Below are positions 62,994 to 64,000 of a DNA stretch of 64,000 nt, piece after piece. Numbering within the stretch: position 1 is the stretch's first letter; every line of letters begins with the position of its first letter. This stretch comes from Thalassospira profundimaris (GTDB lineage: Bacteria; Pseudomonadota; Alphaproteobacteria; Rhodospirillales; Thalassospiraceae), in contig NZ_JPWH01000011.1 in NCBI RefSeq assembly GCF_003326755.1, forward strand, positions 62,001 to 126,000, given 5' to 3'. A program made the position numbers and the translations under genes. The notes under the pieces were generated by a model. It was not told where the DNA came from and made no database searches. It saw nothing but the letters and a program-made list of their open reading frames with translations.

Positions 62994-63889
62994 ACGGCCC
63001 CTATGAAATTTATGACAGCCGGTTTCGCGACCTGGTGTTGTTGAATGTCAGTTTGCGCAAACTCTCGGGCGGGCATTTATGGACCGAAGGCCCGGTGTGG
63101 TTTCCCGCTCATCAGTGCCTGTTGTTTTCCGATATTCCCAACCAGAAAATTTTCCGCTGGATGTGTGATGGCACGGTCAATGTGTTTCGGGAAAATTCCA
63201 ATTTTGCCAATGGCAATACCCGCGATGCACAGGGCCGGCTGGTCAGTTGCCAGCATGGCACGCGCTCTGTTACCCGCACGGAACATGATGGCACGATTAC
63301 CGTGCTGGCCGACCAGTTTGAAGGCAAACGCCTGAATTCGCCCAATGATGTGGTGGTGAAGTCCGATGGCTCCGTGTGGTTTACCGACCCGACATATGGC
63401 ATCATGTCGGATTATGAAGGCTATAAATCCGAGCCGGAACAACGCCATCACAATGTGTTTCGCATCGACCCGGCCACGGGGGAACTTGCCAGTGTGGCGC
63501 ATGATTTCGCCCAGCCCAACGGGCTGGCCTTTTCGCGCGATGAAACACGGCTTTATGTTGCGGAATCCGGGTGCAGCCATGATGACAGTGTGCCGTCGGT
63601 TATTCGTGTTTATGATGTGGTTTCGGGCAATAGACTGGAAAATGGCCGCGATTTTGCGACCATTAATCCGGGGCTGCCGGATGGCTTCCGGGTGGATTGC
63701 CATGACAATGTCTGGACTTCGGCCGCCGATGGCGTGCATTGCTTTGACGCCAATGGGGTGTTGCTGGGCAAAATTCTGGTGCCTGAAACCGTCTCGAACC
63801 TGACATTTGGCGGGCCGCGCGGCAATGAATTGCTGATTACGGCCACGACCAGCGTTTATGCCATTCACGTTAATACAGCGGCGGCATAG
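62990..63889 (+). CDS. SMP-30/gluconolactonase family protein
   Basis: The 299-residue beta-propeller enzyme has family signatures: LWTEGPVWFPAHQCLLFSDIPNQKI with the metal-binding Glu, LNSPNDVVVKSDGSVWFTDPTYGI, QPNGLAFSRDETRLYVAES and GLPDGFRVDCHDNVW. Metal-dependent lactonases open aldonolactones, so the operon probably takes up an aldose, which an elsewhere-encoded dehydrogenase turns into a lactone. Coupled to the permease by ATGA overlap. A substrate cannot be given. Confidence 0.92.
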   Translation: MNGPYEIYDSRFRDLVLLNVSLRKLSGGHLWTEGPVWFPAHQCLLFSDIPNQKIFRWMCDGTVNVFRENSNFANGNTRDAQGRLVSCQHGTRSVTRTEHDGTITVLADQFEGKRLNSPNDVVVKSDGSVWFTDPTYGIMSDYEGYKSEPEQRHHNVFRIDPATGELASVAHDFAQPNGLAFSRDETRLYVAESGCSHDDSVPSVIRVYDVVSGNRLENGRDFATINPGLPDGFRVDCHDNVWTSAADGVHCFDANGVLLGKILVPETVSNLTFGGPRGNELLITATTSVYAIHVNTAAA

Positions 63890-63952
63890 GACCGGTTGGC
63901 ACAAGTCCGATATTGCCTCTGATATTGAGGTGAAAACCGGGTGCAGTCTGTT

Positions 63953-64000
63953 TCAGGCCGCACGGTTGTCCCAGAATTCGCCCGCGTGATGGAGCAATTC
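63953..64000 (-). CDS. Possible 3' end of a gene running in from the right edge
   Basis: Reading leftward from the edge, one frame stays open for 15 codons and ends ELLHHAGEFWDNRAA-stop at 63953. This looks like a plausible C-terminus, but the piece is too short to identify or prove. Confidence 0.3.
   Translation of the reverse strand, partial: ELLHHAGEFWDNRAA

Overview
The window looks like chromosomal DNA of an alphaproteobacterium, most likely a Thalassospira-like member of the Rhodospirillales. The genus is inferred from overall gene content, not from a search. Supporting signs are a CckA hybrid kinase, an alphaproteobacterial LexA box (GTTC-N7-GTTC) upstream of recA, and G+C-rich, third-position-biased genes. 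I see no rRNA, tRNA, CRISPR array, insertion sequence or integrase.

Layout. 1-12.3 kb: end of cckA, DUF523 and PH-domain genes, a class D beta-lactamase, a Tat-exported LodA-type quinoprotein oxidase with its LodB flavoprotein, an EamA exporter, a probable small RNA on the minus strand, nikR, SOS-controlled recA, sodC, a heptanucleotide repeat and a DUF5610 gene. 12.6-17.4 kb: an atypical leucyl-tRNA synthetase and a TrkH potassium transporter. 17.4-37.3 kb: a large surface-polysaccharide locus. It holds a UDP-sugar dehydrogenase, three GT4-type transferases (one fused to a GT2), two unknown proteins, a Wzx-like flippase, a WecG/TagA transferase with an extra C-terminal domain, a Wzz/BY-kinase and two O-antigen-ligase-like membrane proteins. 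A divergent alpha/beta-hydrolase and AraC regulator pair interrupts it. 37.4-39.9 kb: hrpB.

40.0-43.5 kb holds the most unusual gene: a 1181-residue protein with a DUF4297/Cap4-like nuclease domain, a STAND-type P-loop NTPase and eight exact 34-residue helical repeats. It is visibly poorer in G+C than its neighbours and stands alone between housekeeping genes. The architecture matches antiviral STAND (Avs) defence proteins, and I regard it as a candidate single-gene anti-phage system.

43.8-64 kb: a VIT1/CCC1 transporter, a VOC protein, greB, a PI-PLC-like protein with a hydrophobic insertion and an A+T-rich upstream region, a LysR/MFS pair, DUF3095, slyX, a beta-hydroxyacid dehydrogenase, a TerB-like protein and a PAS-GGDEF-EAL protein. 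A GAF-histidine kinase/NarL-type response regulator pair follows, divergent from a sugar ABC transporter operon that ends in an SMP-30 lactonase. The lactonase and the ABC genes probably import and catabolise a sugar or sugar acid, and the two-component pair may control them.
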